A stretch of 64,000 bases of DNA from assembly GCA_001184205.1 (NCBI GenBank), contig LBMP01000001.1:124001-188000 (forward strand), given 5' to 3'. The DNA is from Desulfocarbo indianensis (GTDB taxonomy: Bacteria; Desulfobacterota; Desulfarculia; Desulfarculales; Desulfarculaceae). Shown piece after piece: positions 17,161-26,024 of the stretch. Positions within the stretch are counted from its first letter, which is position 1. Every line of letters begins with the position of its first letter. Under the pieces are notes generated by a model. That model worked only from the letters and a program-made list of their open reading frames with translations. It ran no database searches and had not been told where the DNA came from. A program made the translations under genes and the position numbers.

Positions 17161-18198
17161 CTAGGCCAGGGGGTCGCTGGATCTGGCGTTGATCAGGTTC
17201 AGGGCGAAGGGCGCGCTTATGCCGGCCATGCCCTCGCGCTCAGCAGCGGCGGCAAGAAGCGAGCAGGTGACCGGATGGGCGATCTTGCCGGCCTTGTCCA
17301 CCGAGGCCTCGGCGTTGGTGATGACCAGATGGGGGATGAGCAGTTCCAACTGGTAGGCGTAGCCAGACTCGATCTCGTCCCCGCTGAAGACGATGCTCAG
17401 CTTCTTCCTGGCGTCGCTGCCCAGATCGGAAAGATAAGTGTCGCTGGTGTAGGTGGGGAACTCCAGGCTGAGGCTGACCTCGGGGAAGGACTCGGCCGTG
17501 GGCTCGGCGATCTTGTCCTCGCCGCCGGCCAGGTAATCGCCCTTGAGGCCGCGCTTGAAGGAAAGGCTGAAGCGGTTGGGGTGAATGGCGTCGGCGGCGG
17601 ACAGGGCCGGCCCGGCGGCGTCGTTTAGGCGGAAGGCCCCCTGGCGGAAGAGCACCCGGTTGCCGGCGGGCAGAGCGGCCAGAGCGGCCAGGGCGGCGGC
17701 GGTGTTCACCCCGCCGCTGGCGTTGATGGCCATGTCGTCGCAGATCAGGTTGAAGGTGACGCTCAGGGGCTGGCCGGCCTCGCCCTCCAGGCTGAAGCCG
17801 TCCACCTTGCAGCCGGCGTATTCATGGCAGCTCAGCCCCTTGTACAGGGCCAGGGTGCCGAAGAGGCCGTCCGCGTCGTCGGCCAGGCGCAAGGCGTGGG
17901 CGTAGGCGCTGGTCATGCCGGCCAGGCTGGGCTCGCCGGCCGCGCCCATGGCCATGGCCAGCAGGGTCTCCAGCCCCTGGTAGCGCAGATAGGCGCTTAT
18001 ATCGCCGGAGCAGGTGATGAGCCCCGCGTCGCGCTGGGCGTGAAAGGCCTGGCCGGCCGAATCGTCGGGCAGGTGCTCCACGCTCTTGACCAGCTTTTCG
18101 CTGGTGAGAAGCAGGGCGTCCGCGCTTCCCACCGCCACCGGAGTTCCCCAGGCGCCGGCCTTCTTGAAGGCGGCCTTGAATTCCTTGCCACTTGCCAT
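17161..18198 (-). CDS. Phage major tail tube protein
   Basis: 345 residues, no signal or membrane segment, beta-rich with repeated Ala/Ser-rich strands. The opening GKEFKAAFKKAGAWGTPVAVGSAD and a late LSLEFPTYTSDTYL are in the style of siphophage tail tube proteins, and position after the tail terminator agrees. It is the last gene of the module; normally chaperone and tape-measure genes follow, but here transcription ends at a hairpin and host genes begin. Assignment rests mainly on gene order. Confidence 0.6.
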   Translation of the reverse strand: MASGKEFKAAFKKAGAWGTPVAVGSADALLLTSEKLVKSVEHLPDDSAGQAFHAQRDAGLITCSGDISAYLRYQGLETLLAMAMGAAGEPSLAGMTSAYAHALRLADDADGLFGTLALYKGLSCHEYAGCKVDGFSLEGEAGQPLSVTFNLICDDMAINASGGVNTAAALAALAALPAGNRVLFRQGAFRLNDAAGPALSAADAIHPNRFSLSFKRGLKGDYLAGGEDKIAEPTAESFPEVSLSLEFPTYTSDTYLSDLGSDARKKLSIVFSGDEIESGYAYQLELLIPHLVITNAEASVDKAGKIAHPVTCSLLAAAAEREGMAGISAPFALNLINARSSDPLA

Positions 18199-18262
18199 TG
18201 TCTCGCTCCTTTATATGGTTGCTGGTTTGTCTTGATCGCTTCCAGGCCGCCGGCAGGGCGGC

Positions 18263-18691
18263 CTAGAGGGTGCCCAGGGGCGATTCGTAGATCACCCTGA
18301 CTTCCAGATCGAAAAGCCCCAGGGGATCGCCGGCCCCGCCCTCGTACATCTCCAGGCGGCCGCAACTGGTGGCCTGCCAATGGGGGTTGCGCGCCGGATC
18401 GGCCAGCACCCGCAGGCAGGAGGCGGCCAGGGCGTCCAGCTCGGCGTAGTTGTCGTTCACCGCCTTGGCCGCGCCCCACACGTGCAGGATCAGCTCCCGC
18501 TCGGCGCTGCCGCCGGTGAGGTCCCTGGTGTCCACCGCCTCGTTGAAAAGGCTGAGCGCGGGCAGCTCGTTGAACTCCTCGGCCAGATGGATGCCCCGCC
18601 GCACGTCGCGCACCTGGACCGCGTAGCCGTTCAGGGGGCTGATGGCGGCCAGAGCCGCCAGCAGGTCTTGCATGATCTGAACCCGGGTCAT
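18263..18691 (-). CDS. Phage tail terminator / neck protein
   Basis: 142 residues. The start (MTRVQIMQDLLAALAAISPLNG), followed by a beta-rich body with LILHVWGAAKA and LFDLEVRVIYESPL, fits the tail terminator/completion family in size and position between the HK97 gp10-like and tail tube genes. The start overlaps the gp10-like stop by 4 bp. Sequence alone is not decisive. Confidence 0.5.
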   Translation of the reverse strand: MTRVQIMQDLLAALAAISPLNGYAVQVRDVRRGIHLAEEFNELPALSLFNEAVDTRDLTGGSAERELILHVWGAAKAVNDNYAELDALAASCLRVLADPARNPHWQATSCGRLEMYEGGAGDPLGLFDLEVRVIYESPLGTL

Positions 18692-19131
18692 GACAGCTCC
18701 TTTTCCAGGGCCTCGAACAGATAAGCCTCCAGCCTGGCGGCGGCCTGGTCCCGGGCGGGCCGCAGGAAGGGCCGGGCCGGCAGCACCACCCGCCTGACCT
18801 GCACCCAGCGGCCCTGCACCTGGAATTTCAGATAGCGCGCCCGCTTGGCCTGGATCACCGCGCCGCGCTCCTGGGCCGCGGCATAGGGCGCGTCGCTGGC
18901 GATCCAGCCCACCAGGCCGGAGCCCCGCGTCTCCACCCCCGTGCGGATGGAATTCTTTAGCCGCCCGCTGCGCGGCCGGGGCCCCTGGCCGGATTGCATG
19001 CGCTGGCGGGCCAGGCTGAGGCCGTCCTGCAGGGCGCGCTCCATGGCCTGGCGCATGATCTGGGGCAGCCGGGCGCTCAGCCTTTCCAAAAGGCCCAGGG
19101 CGCTAGTTGAACCGCTCATGACGCCGCTCAC
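18688..19131 (-). CDS. HK97 gp10-like head-tail joining protein
   Basis: 147 residues with the gp10-family pattern: an N-terminal helix, the basic Gly/Pro-rich GPRPRSGRLKNSIRTG, a APYAAAQERGAVI strand and the PARPFLRPA motif, then a C-terminal helix. It joins head to tail. The ATG overlaps the preceding gene's stop by 4 bp. Confidence 0.75.
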   Translation of the reverse strand: MSGVMSGSTSALGLLERLSARLPQIMRQAMERALQDGLSLARQRMQSGQGPRPRSGRLKNSIRTGVETRGSGLVGWIASDAPYAAAQERGAVIQAKRARYLKFQVQGRWVQVRRVVLPARPFLRPARDQAAARLEAYLFEALEKELS

Positions 19132-19724
19132 AGGGCGAAGCGGTTGCGGTAGCGGTCCAGGACCTCGCGCACCTGGGGCAGAAGCCCGCTGGCCGTGTAG
19201 CTCACCGAGCCGTCGGCCAGGGTGCGGGCGCTGAGCCCCAGGCGGCCGTGGCCGGCGGCGGATTCCTGGAAACGGGTGGCGGCCTGCTCCAGGGCGGCCT
19301 GGGCCAGATCGGGCGGCAACGTGGCGAAGCCCGCCCGGTAGCGCAGTCCCAGGTTGCCCCTTCCCCTGGGGAACCCGCCGGTCCTCATGCTGAGCACGCC
19401 GGCGGCCCGGTCCAGCGCCAGGCTTTCCAGGTTCAGATCCTGGCCGTCCAGGCTGACGCCGGAGAGGCTTATCACCGGGTATTGGGGCAGGAGCAGCTCG
19501 GCCTGGCCGCTGCCATCCAGGAGAGCGTTGTCCGGGTCATAGGCCGCGTCCGCCGCCAGATGGGAATAATCGCGCGCCGTGAGCTTGCGCCCGGTGTATT
19601 GGTTGAACTGGGCGCTCACCGCCTCGATCAAGGATTCCAGCAGATCGTCATGCTGGGCGCCTTCTATCTGGAGATATTGCTTGAGCGCCGCCAGGCTGGT
19701 CAGGGCGTCGGCTGATAGGGCCAT
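19128..19724 (-). CDS. Phage head-tail connector (gp6-like)
   Basis: 198 residues. The N-terminus (TSLAALKQYLQIEGAQHDDLLESLIEAVSAQFNQYTGRKL) is the characteristic all-helical start of HK97 gp6-like adaptor proteins, followed by a strand-rich insert and a C-terminal helix. It forms the ring below the portal. Confidence 0.75.
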   Translation of the reverse strand: MALSADALTSLAALKQYLQIEGAQHDDLLESLIEAVSAQFNQYTGRKLTARDYSHLAADAAYDPDNALLDGSGQAELLLPQYPVISLSGVSLDGQDLNLESLALDRAAGVLSMRTGGFPRGRGNLGLRYRAGFATLPPDLAQAALEQAATRFQESAAGHGRLGLSARTLADGSVSYTASGLLPQVREVLDRYRNRFAL

Positions 19725-19773
19725 GGCTCACCTTTGTTGGGCTTGGGTTGATGGCTTATTCCGCTGGGCTTGA

Positions 19774-19836
19774 ATCCCCCCGCCGGCCGGAGCCAAGGGC
19801 CGGGAGGGCGGCCCGGCCCCGGCCGGCGGGGGGGAT
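19774..19836 (-). other. Long GC hairpin after the major capsid gene
   Basis: ATCCCCCCGCCGGCCGG and its near-complete inverse 19819-19836 can form a ~16-bp stem. It lies just past the capsid stop in the minus-strand transcript without a U tract. Such a structure can stabilise capsid mRNA or lower read-through into connector genes. Confidence 0.45.
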
Positions 19837-19839
19837 GAG

Positions 19840-21063
19840 CTAGGCGGTGACGATGCCCGAAAGCATGGCGAAGCGCTTTTCGTCGCTCACCGCGAAGCCG
19901 ATGCGCACCTCGGCCAGGAAGGCGGTCTGGTTGTAGGAGAAATAGGGCTCGGCCCAGGGATTGGTCTTGACCACCAGGCCGGAGCGCACCCCCACCAGGG
20001 CCCCGCCCGCGAAATCGCCGGCGAAAAGCCGGGTCTCGTTGCTGCCGGTGCCCAGGTTCACCAGGATGTTGGGATCGCGCACAAAGGGCTCGCCCCACAC
20101 CCGGGGCCGGTTGTCGGCTTCCTCGCCCACCGCGGAGCGGCGGAAGATGAAGTTGTCGTCCGCGTCCTTCATGGTCATGAGGAGCTTCTCGGCCTTGGGA
20201 TGCCCCAGGACGGGAACCTCGGCCGCGTGCGGGGCGTGGCCGTAGACCGCGTAGATCAGGCCGGCCACGTCGTCGAAGGCGAACTCCGCGCCCGCGCCCA
20301 GGGCGTTGGTGCTGATGCGCCCGGCCAGGCCGTTTATGGGGTCCAGGGCGGTGCCCGCCCCGCGCAGGGCGGCCACGTCGAAGGCCTGGCCGATGGTCTC
20401 GGCGAACAGCGTCTGCAGGACCTTGTCCACGCCGGGGTCGGAATCGTCCAGGAGCTGATTGCTCACCACCACCTTCACCGCCAGCACGTGGGCGGTGAGC
20501 GCCAATTGGCCGAAGGTGGCGTTGGAGCGGGGCGTCTCGCCGGCGGCCTGGCCGGTGCCGTCGGGCACCACGCCCTCGCTGTCAGCGGCCTCGGGCACCC
20601 AATAGGCGGTGAGCCCGCCGGAAACCGTGGGGAAGGTGATCTGGTGGGCGCTCATGGGCACCTGGCGGCAGAGGCCCTTCACCGCGCTGTGGCTGTTAAC
20701 CAGGTTGAGCACCTCGGAGGCCTGCTCGCCCGGCACCAGATAGCCGCCCGCCGTGGTGGCGCCTTCCCGCAGGTCCTTCACCTTGTGGGCCGGCATTTCC
20801 GTGAGCGCTTTCGCCGCCCGCACCAGGTCGCCGCCCGCGGCGTGGCGGGGGGCCTGGCCCATGCCCAGGCGACGCACGTCGCCCAGATAGCGGCTGAAGC
20901 CCAGGCCGGCGCCGGGCAGGTCGGCCCCCAGGGAGATGGCCCTGGGATGGGCGGCCTTGAGCACGCCGGCCAGGCGCTCATCGATGAGGGATTTCAACCG
21001 CTCCTCGTCCAGGCTCAGGCCGGTGGCCTGCTCCAACAGGGCGATCAGTTCGTTATCGGTCAT
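19840..21063 (-). CDS. Major capsid protein, HK97 family
   Basis: 407 residues. An N-terminal ~100-residue segment rich in charged residues (the likely delta domain cleaved by the protease) precedes the HK97 core: TTAGGYLVPGEQASEVLNL, VPMSAHQITFPTV, QLALTAHVLAVKVVVSNQLLDDS, ETIGQAFDVAALRG and a late FGFAV-type strand. This order of motifs is typical of the family. It forms the icosahedral shell. Confidence 0.88.
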   Translation of the reverse strand: MTDNELIALLEQATGLSLDEERLKSLIDERLAGVLKAAHPRAISLGADLPGAGLGFSRYLGDVRRLGMGQAPRHAAGGDLVRAAKALTEMPAHKVKDLREGATTAGGYLVPGEQASEVLNLVNSHSAVKGLCRQVPMSAHQITFPTVSGGLTAYWVPEAADSEGVVPDGTGQAAGETPRSNATFGQLALTAHVLAVKVVVSNQLLDDSDPGVDKVLQTLFAETIGQAFDVAALRGAGTALDPINGLAGRISTNALGAGAEFAFDDVAGLIYAVYGHAPHAAEVPVLGHPKAEKLLMTMKDADDNFIFRRSAVGEEADNRPRVWGEPFVRDPNILVNLGTGSNETRLFAGDFAGGALVGVRSGLVVKTNPWAEPYFSYNQTAFLAEVRIGFAVSDEKRFAMLSGIVTA

Positions 21064-21107
21064 GGCATTGGTCCTTTCTCGGTTTTGCTGAAAGATTGAT
21101 CCGCTTG

Positions 21108-21731
21108 CTAAGACACCCGGCCCAGGTGATAGCGCAGGCGTCCCAGGACCAGGCGGTCCAGGGCGCTTTGCGCCAGGGCCTTTTCCGCCGCGGCCCGGTG
21201 CGCGGGAAAGGGTGAAGCCGCCAGTCGGGGTTTGCCGGGAAAAGCCGGGCCGGTCAGGCCCGCGGCCACCAGGGCCTCGGGGTTGGCGGGCAGGGTCACG
21301 CAGGATATCTCGTAGAGCTCCTGGCGCAGGTAGCGGGTTCCGGCGAGGGAGCGGCCGTTGGTTTCCACCCGGGCGATTTCGCTTTGGATGGGGGTGAAGC
21401 CCACGGAAAAGGCCCGCAGGTAGCCGCCCCGGTAGAGCTTGAACACGGTGTCGGCGAACTGGTAATCCTCGGGCGCGGGGAACTGGGCCTTGAACAAAAG
21501 GCGCTCCCCCTCCACCTTCACCTCCAGGGCCTTGGCCACCGGCGGCTGGGAATAATCATGGGCCCAGGCGATCACCGGGTTCTTGAGGAAATTGCCCAGG
21601 TCCCAGCCGTCGGCGCGGATGGAATCGCCCTGGCGGTCCGGGGTCTCGCTGGAGGCCACCGCCCAGAAGGTGCGGGCCTCGTCGTCCACCTTGTCCACCT
21701 TGAAATCCAAAACCTTGTGCACTAGCTTCAT
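21108..21731 (-). CDS. HK97-family prohead protease
   Basis: 207 residues with the S78-type fold: TPDRQGDSIRADGWDLGNFLKNPVIAW, catalytic His in AWAHDY (~58), catalytic Ser in LRAFSVGF (~113) and the ELYEISCVTLPANPEAL strand. It cleaves the capsid delta domain and itself during head maturation. A 44-bp gap separates it from the capsid gene. Confidence 0.88.
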   Translation of the reverse strand: MKLVHKVLDFKVDKVDDEARTFWAVASSETPDRQGDSIRADGWDLGNFLKNPVIAWAHDYSQPPVAKALEVKVEGERLLFKAQFPAPEDYQFADTVFKLYRGGYLRAFSVGFTPIQSEIARVETNGRSLAGTRYLRQELYEISCVTLPANPEALVAAGLTGPAFPGKPRLAASPFPAHRAAAEKALAQSALDRLVLGRLRYHLGRVS

Positions 21732-21734
21732 GGC

Positions 21735-23216
21735 TCAATTCGTCTCCTTGAAAAATGGGGCCAGGCTTTGCAGGGCCTGGGCCGCGTCCAGGTCGTCGGC
21801 CAGGCATCGGGCCAGGCGCTCTTGGAGGGCGGCCGCCAGTTCCGGCTCCAGTCCCTGGGGCAGCAGGGGTTTTATGAGGCCGGGGGATTTTTTCAGCTCC
21901 GCCTCCACCCGGCCACGGGACCAGCCGTGGAAGCGGGCTCGCAGGCGGGGGTAATGCCTGGCGGCCGCGGCGGCGGCCTGGGCGGCCAGGCTCTCGCCGC
22001 CGGCCGGCGGCGCGCTCTGCCCGCCGGCCTGGGTTGCCGCCTGCCCTTGTAAATAGGGCTCGTCGCCCCAGGCCACCGGCTCCCGTCCCAGGCTGGCCCG
22101 GTATTCGTTTATGGTCATCACGCCCCGGTCCAACTGCTCCATGGCCTCCAGGTGGTTCTGGGCGCGGTCGCTGGGCACCGGGTTGTCGTGTTTGAGCGCC
22201 AGGCCCGTTGAATAGCGCGGCAGGAGAAAGCGGGTCAGCACGTCCTCGATCAGATCCAGGCGGGGGCGCACGCACTCGGCGTTGAAGGTGACGTCGATGC
22301 CCTGGGCGTTGGCCCGGTTCACGTCCTTGACCAGGCCCAGCTTGCCGGCCGGCACCCCGTAGGCGGCCAGGATGTTGTCCTGGGTCCAGCCGGCCAGGGC
22401 CAGGAACTCGAAATCCTTGCTGGAGAAGGTGAGCGGCTGGGCCTTGAGCCCGCCGTCCAGCACCGTGGGGCTGAAGGCGTTGGCCAGGCCCTGGTGCTTC
22501 TGGTTCCAGCGGGTGAGGATGCGCCGGGCCTCCTCCTCGGTGAGGCGCTGATCGGTGGAGAGCACCACCTCGGGCCGGGCCGAATTGCGGAAAAAGTTCT
22601 TCTGGTAGACCCGCACCGCCAGATCGATGTCATAGGCGTGGGCCATGGCCTCTATGGGGCTGGCCCCGTAGAGCAGGTTCCGGGGGCTGGGGTGGCGGAA
22701 GTAGAGCACCTCCGAGGGATGGTAGCGCGTGAGGCGGCCGCCCGGCCCGGAGAAGGCGAAGGCCGCGATGGGCTGGCCGGTGTCCGGCCCGGCCTCGATC
22801 TCCACCAGATCAGCCGGCGACAGCGGCCACAGCTCGGCCGGGCGTCCCAGGGCGTTGGGCGTCACCAGGGCGAAGGCCATGCCGGTGAGCTCCAGATGGG
22901 TCACCAGGGTGAAGCGGAACTGGCGGCGGGTCATGATGGAGTTGGGCCGCTCCAAGAGGTCCAGCACCGGGTGCCGCGCCACCTCCGGCCCCAGGCCCTT
23001 GGCCGCGGCGGTGAAGAGCCGCAAGGGCATGCCGGCCACCCGCTGGGCGATGACGTTCACCGCCGCGAATACCCAGCCCTGGTAGGCGGCCAATTGGCGG
23101 GAGCGGCTGCCCAGGCCGCCGCCGGCCAAAAACCCCGGCGGCGGCGGCGCCGGATAGGGCAGGTCCAAGCCGCGGCGCACAAAGGGTCTCGTCAAGCGTT
23201 CAAGCCATTTAGCCAT
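21735..23216 (-). CDS. Phage portal protein, HK97 type
   Basis: 493 residues. Typical segments are AYQGWVFAAVNVIAQRVAGMPL, HPVLDLLERPN, the stem-region YHPSEVLYFRHPSP, LYGASPIEAM, and GWTQDNILAAYGVPAGKLG. After ~residue 390 a proline/alanine-rich, then charged helical tail is present. The portal is the ring through which terminase packs DNA. The stop is 3 bp before the protease start. Confidence 0.9.
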   Translation of the reverse strand: MAKWLERLTRPFVRRGLDLPYPAPPPPGFLAGGGLGSRSRQLAAYQGWVFAAVNVIAQRVAGMPLRLFTAAAKGLGPEVARHPVLDLLERPNSIMTRRQFRFTLVTHLELTGMAFALVTPNALGRPAELWPLSPADLVEIEAGPDTGQPIAAFAFSGPGGRLTRYHPSEVLYFRHPSPRNLLYGASPIEAMAHAYDIDLAVRVYQKNFFRNSARPEVVLSTDQRLTEEEARRILTRWNQKHQGLANAFSPTVLDGGLKAQPLTFSSKDFEFLALAGWTQDNILAAYGVPAGKLGLVKDVNRANAQGIDVTFNAECVRPRLDLIEDVLTRFLLPRYSTGLALKHDNPVPSDRAQNHLEAMEQLDRGVMTINEYRASLGREPVAWGDEPYLQGQAATQAGGQSAPPAGGESLAAQAAAAAARHYPRLRARFHGWSRGRVEAELKKSPGLIKPLLPQGLEPELAAALQERLARCLADDLDAAQALQSLAPFFKETN

Positions 23217-23245
23217 GGGCTATCACTCCAAGCTGGCAGGGGTTG

Positions 23246-24718
23246 TCACCACACATTGGGCCCGCTCCCCTTGAGCAGGGAAACCGCCCCCTCCAGGGCG
23301 TCCGGCCCGTCGTCGTTCACGTTGGGGCTGGGGAAATGCAGAAGCTGCTCGATGAGGAGCGACTGGTCGCCCTGGGCCGGGTTGAAGCGCACCAGGCCCC
23401 GCTCCACCAGGGGGCTCACACCGGCCAGGCGGGTTTCCTTGGCCAGGCGGTGGGTGACGCCCCGCAGGGGCAGCACCACCCGCTCCTCGCGGGCGGCGCG
23501 GGCGAACTCGTCCAGCAAAAGGCGCTGAAAAAGATTGTCCTCCACCCCGAACACCAGATAGCCGTGCCGGAGCTGCCGCCGCAGGACCGCCCGCACCAAC
23601 TGCTCGATGCTGCAGCGGCGGATAAAGGCGTCCAGCACGTAGAACACCCCCTGGACCTGGTCCAGGCCCAGGCTGATCACGGCCTTGTAATCATGGCTCT
23701 GGCCCTCGCCCAGGCTGGGGTCCAGAAAGCCGGCCACGGCCAGGGCCTTGTCCTGGATATCGGCGGGGTGATAGGAGCGCAGCCATTCATCCTGAAAAAG
23801 GCCGGCCTCGTCCGTGGGCTCGTTCTGTTTTTCCTTGTTGAAGGCCAGGCTCCCCATGAGCCGTTTCTGGCGCAGCAGCTCCTCCACCGGATGGCGCTGG
23901 GGCCACAGGGAGGATCCGTCGGGCAAGAGGGCCTGGTAGCGCCGGCGGGTGAAGCGGCAATAGGGCTCCTCCGGCGAAAAAATCAGCGTGGCCAGGGCGC
24001 TTTTCTTGGCCAGGACGGTGCCGATGATGAACAGGCTGCCGGCGGGGTCGATGGCCGGATACACCGCCTCCTTGATCCAATCCAGGGTCTCGCGCACCAG
24101 GCGGGGGTTCTTCACGTTCTTGTCGTTTTCCAGGTCGTCCAAGATCACCAAATCCGGGCGGAAGCGGCCGTGCTTGAGGCCCCGCAGGCGCTGGCCCGCG
24201 CCCCTGGCCAGGATTCTCACCTCGGGGCCGGCCACGAAATCGCCGGCCGGGCCCCTGGCCTGGCAAAGGGGTCCGAAATCCTGGGCCAGGCGCTGGTTGT
24301 TGGCCAGTTCCAGGCGCAGGTAGGCCGTGAGGTCGGTGGCCAGATCGGCGGTGTCCGAACCCAGCACCACGAAGCGGCGTTTACCGAAGAGCGTCTGGTG
24401 CAGCACGTAGCCGAAGCTGACCAGGGTGGTCTTGGCGAAGCCCCGGGGCGCGGCCACGGCCACCGGCACCACCGCCCCTCCCCGGGGCCGCAACAGCTCC
24501 ATGAGCTCATGGTGAAAGGGCGCGAAGCCCTGGTTGAAATAATGGGGCAGATAGGCCGTGAAGAAATAAAAGGGGTCCTCTTCGGCCCGGGCCAGGCGCT
24601 CCTTGCGGGGCGGGGCCTGGGGGCCGAAGGCCCCCACCTCGGTGCGCAGCGCCGCCACCACCTCCGAGGCCTTGCGGCGGAAAGCGCCAGCGCTGAGCTT
24701 GTTGGCCGCGGCCGTCAT
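23246..24718 (-). CDS. Phage terminase large subunit
   Basis: 490 residues. The ATPase half has a deviant Walker A in the segment VAAPRGFAKTTLVSFGYVL and Walker B LVILDDLEND. The nuclease half has acidic residues in GFLDPSLGEGQSHDYKAVI and FGVEDNLFQ. It cuts and pumps DNA into the head. It starts 4 bp inside the end of the small-subunit gene (overlap). Confidence 0.88.
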   Translation of the reverse strand: MTAAANKLSAGAFRRKASEVVAALRTEVGAFGPQAPPRKERLARAEEDPFYFFTAYLPHYFNQGFAPFHHELMELLRPRGGAVVPVAVAAPRGFAKTTLVSFGYVLHQTLFGKRRFVVLGSDTADLATDLTAYLRLELANNQRLAQDFGPLCQARGPAGDFVAGPEVRILARGAGQRLRGLKHGRFRPDLVILDDLENDKNVKNPRLVRETLDWIKEAVYPAIDPAGSLFIIGTVLAKKSALATLIFSPEEPYCRFTRRRYQALLPDGSSLWPQRHPVEELLRQKRLMGSLAFNKEKQNEPTDEAGLFQDEWLRSYHPADIQDKALAVAGFLDPSLGEGQSHDYKAVISLGLDQVQGVFYVLDAFIRRCSIEQLVRAVLRRQLRHGYLVFGVEDNLFQRLLLDEFARAAREERVVLPLRGVTHRLAKETRLAGVSPLVERGLVRFNPAQGDQSLLIEQLLHFPSPNVNDDGPDALEGAVSLLKGSGPNVW

Positions 24719-25113
24719 CGGGCCCCGCCTTCCAGCTGGCTGAAAAAGGCCTCGATCTCATCGGCCAGCCAGTTGCGCCGCTCCGGGCCGGCGCGGCGGG
24801 CGCTCACAAAGGCGGCGAAGCGGGCCATGACCTCGGCGGCGGCGGTCTTCAGGTCGTAGCCCGCCGCCTCCAGGCGGCTCAGGGCCTGGCCGATCTTGGC
24901 CAGCTCGTCGGCCTCCTCGCGCTCCAGATCCCCCTTGGCCGCCAGCCGGCGCACCTTTTGCTCCAGCACCCGGCGCAGGCAGGCCGCCGCGCCGCGGGGG
25001 TTGTCCAGGCCGGGGCCGGCCTGGGCCAGGGCCGCCAGGCGCTCCGGCGCGGGAGCCGCCTCCGGGGGGGCCGGCCGCTGGACGCCGCCGGTCTTGGCTT
25101 TGGCGCGCGCCAT
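24715..25113 (-). CDS. Putative phage terminase small subunit
   Basis: 132 residues from the ATG at 25113 (a longer open frame upstream would overlap the neighbouring gene entirely). Basic N-terminus, then helices rich in Leu/Glu (CLRRVLEQKVRRLAAKGDLEREEADELAKIGQALSRLEAAGYDL). The assignment rests on its place directly before the large subunit, with a 4-bp overlap, and on size. Confidence 0.55.
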   Translation of the reverse strand: MARAKAKTGGVQRPAPPEAAPAPERLAALAQAGPGLDNPRGAAACLRRVLEQKVRRLAAKGDLEREEADELAKIGQALSRLEAAGYDLKTAAAEVMARFAAFVSARRAGPERRNWLADEIEAFFSQLEGGAR

Positions 25114-25115
25114 GC

Positions 25116-25349
25116 CTAGGCCAGGTCCTTGAGTTCGCGGGAAAGCGCCTTGTACTCGCGCACCGCCGCCACCAGCTCCTCCATGGCCTGTTCGGCGTGG
25201 TCCACCCTGAGCCCCTCGATGCCGTCCAAAATGTAGAGGTAGTAGTTGATGTCCTTGATGAGCCGGTCGATCTTGATCTCCAGCTGTTTCAGGCGCTGGC
25301 GCTTTTCCTCGATCAGGCCCTTGGCTATCAGCCGGGATGTCTTGTCCAT
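25116..25349 (-). CDS. Small coiled-coil phage protein
   Basis: 77 residues, almost entirely helical and charged (LIEEKRQRLKQLEIKIDRLIKDI, then EELVAAVREYKALSRELKDL). It ends 2 bp before the terminase small-subunit ATG and so is in the same transcript. Proteins of this kind occur beside terminases in transposable phages, but I cannot name a function. Confidence 0.55.
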   Translation of the reverse strand: MDKTSRLIAKGLIEEKRQRLKQLEIKIDRLIKDINYYLYILDGIEGLRVDHAEQAMEELVAAVREYKALSRELKDLA

Positions 25350-25379
25350 GCCTTGTTCCTATCGCCTTTCGAGGCCGGG

Positions 25380-25640
25380 TCATTGCAGAAGGGTTTTGGA
25401 GAGCGCCTGGAAGGCCAGCCACAGGGCGGCCAGGCCGCCGGTGTAGGTGGCCAGGCGGGATTGCAGCCGGTCCAGGCGCTCGTCCAGGGCCTCCACCAGG
25501 GAAGTCTGCCGGCCCAGGGCCCCGCCCAGCTCCGCGTTGACCCGCCGCTGCTCGGCCATGCTCATCTTGAGCACCGTGTCCAGACGCTTCAGCTCTCCGC
25601 GCAGGTTTTCCAGGGCCAGCCGCAATTCATCCTCGCTCAT
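25380..25640 (-). CDS. Small phage protein with coiled coil and C-terminal hydrophobic segment
   Basis: 86 residues from the ATG at 25640 (a TTG one codon earlier is possible). Residues ~5-65 form heptad-like helices (LENLRGELKRLDTVLKMSM, LVEALDERLDRLQSRL) and the last ~20 are hydrophobic (GGLAALWLAFQAL). It overlaps the end of the upstream small membrane gene by 14 bp. It could be a holin partner or spanin-like protein; this is a guess. Confidence 0.5.
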   Translation of the reverse strand: MSEDELRLALENLRGELKRLDTVLKMSMAEQRRVNAELGGALGRQTSLVEALDERLDRLQSRLATYTGGLAALWLAFQALSKTLLQ

Positions 25641-25818
25641 CAACCTTGGGCTCCCGGACTTGCTTGACCATGCCGTGGCGCAGAAAAATCGCGGCCAAAC
25701 CCGTGATGGCCATTTGCAGGGCCTGGACCAGGCCGGCCTCGCCGGCCAGATAGGCCCCGGCCGCCGCCGCCAGGGCGGCCGCGCCGGTCCAGAAGGTCTT
25801 GGTTCGCAGAAGTTTCAT
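25627..25818 (-). CDS. Small phage membrane protein (holin-like)
   Basis: 63 residues from the ATG at 25818, chosen because AAAGGAGAG lies at the right distance; an upstream ATG at 25854 lacks one. A hydrophobic segment (FWTGAAALAAAAGAYLAGEAGLV) and a second shorter one precede a charged tail (RHGMVKQVREPKVDERG). Size and position suit a holin, but no endolysin is present in the window. Confidence 0.5.
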   Translation of the reverse strand: MKLLRTKTFWTGAAALAAAAGAYLAGEAGLVQALQMAITGLAAIFLRHGMVKQVREPKVDERG

Positions 25819-26024
25819 GCTCGCTCTCCTTTGGCAAGGCGGCCTCGCCCTCATGGGTTTCGCCGCGCGTTGGGGAGGAGCTTAGTGCCGGGGAAGGGGG
25901 CGGACAAAAGCTGGGCTGCGTAAAAACCGGTCCGGGAAGCAGGGACTGGCCGCGCCTCCGGAAGACTTATCCGCCGGGGCGCGCCAGTAATATCTGGAGG
26001 GCAAGGGGAATGCGGGGCAGGGAG

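Noticed and set aside
23243-24859. Long plus-strand open frame opposite the terminase
   Set aside because: It is the antisense shadow of the terminase gene; no motif, start signal or composition supports it.
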